From JAPPHA01 sp964291635 (GTDB lineage Bacteria; Pseudomonadota; Alphaproteobacteria; Rhodobacterales; Rhodobacteraceae): a stretch of DNA of 64,000 nt. A program made the position numbers and the translations under genes. Shown here piece after piece: positions 63,918-64,000 of this stretch; position 1 is the first letter of the stretch, and each line of letters begins with the position of its first letter. The notes beneath the pieces were generated by a model, which did not search any database, was not told where the DNA came from, and saw only the letters and a program-made list of their open reading frames with translations. The stretch covers positions 62,001-126,000 of the forward strand of contig OZ219907.1 in NCBI GenBank assembly GCA_964291635.2, written 5' to 3'.

Positions 63918-64000
63918 ATGAAGATGTCGCGATATTTCCTGCCCATTCTCAAGGAAACTCCGGCTGAAGCGCAGATCGTCAGCCACAGGCTGATGCTGCG
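63918..64000 (+). CDS. proS: Prolyl-tRNA synthetase, start only (runs off the window)
   Basis: The first 27 residues (MKMSRYFLPILKETPAEAQ, then IVSHRLMLR) match the alphaproteobacterial ProS N-terminus, which charges tRNA-Pro. AAGGGGAA lies upstream of the ATG at 63918. The gene continues beyond base 64000. Confidence 0.9.
   Translation, partial: MKMSRYFLPILKETPAEAQIVSHRLML

Overview
The window reads as the chromosome of a GC-rich alphaproteobacterium (inference). The evidence is the conserved block perM - hda - ppk - ppx - proS at the right end, a bioMNY biotin uptake set, a tetrahydrofolate-linked sarcosine oxidase operon, TRAP and ProVWX-type transporters, and a tRNA-Arg(UCU) with an encoded CCA end. 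No rRNA, CRISPR array or prophage was seen. The closest genus cannot be named from the sequence alone.

Layout. 0-5 kb: a secreted HNH/Excalibur protein, an intact VapBC-type toxin-antitoxin pair, an MmeI-like restriction-modification gene that has lost its methyltransferase core, and an unrecognised conserved-looking gene. 5-9.5 kb: a betaine-type ABC importer on the minus strand with a double permease. 9.7-14.2 kb: bioMNY, convergent with a thiolase-like gene and a frameshifted acyl-CoA ligase. 14.6-16 kb: a graveyard of toxin-antitoxin genes. 16.3-18 kb: a MATE exporter and tRNA-Arg. 18.5-27.7 kb: a complete protocatechuate 4,5-cleavage pathway split over two divergent arms around a LysR regulator with two helix-turn-helix domains. 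Protocatechuate is opened by LigAB, oxidised by LigC to 2-pyrone-4,6-dicarboxylate, hydrolysed by LigI, tautomerised by GalD/LigU, hydrated by GalB and cleaved by the GalC/LigK aldolase to pyruvate and oxaloacetate. A BKACE (DUF849) gene follows.

27.8-36 kb: a decayed PhoR-like kinase, an IclR regulator, and a putative operon of a thiamine-diphosphate enzyme, a TRAP transporter (DctPQM) and a cytosolic binding-protein-like protein of unknown substrate. 36-43.8 kb: a class III aminotransferase and a soxBDAG sarcosine (or dimethylglycine) oxidase operon with a divergent GlxA-type regulator. 44-48.4 kb: an IS21-like element carrying a Cys-rich ORF, istA, istB and a Toprim passenger gene. 48.5-57 kb is a scarred region: a truncated CBS gene, a Na/Pi cotransporter plus a fragment of a second one, an orphan DeoR regulator facing a 27-bp palindrome, a frameshifted TnpB, an inverted remnant of another TnpB 3' end, a broken phytanoyl-CoA dioxygenase and a HepT/MntA pair. 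57-64 kb returns to housekeeping genes: an amidotransferase, PerM, Hda, polyphosphate kinase, exopolyphosphatase and the start of prolyl-tRNA synthetase.

Many genes show single lesions (frameshifts, nonsense codons, internal deletions), so this genome seems to be losing accessory functions, mainly defence, toxin-antitoxin and mobile genes, while its aromatic and C1-amine catabolism stays intact. Sequencing error could explain isolated one-base frameshifts but not the internal deletions.
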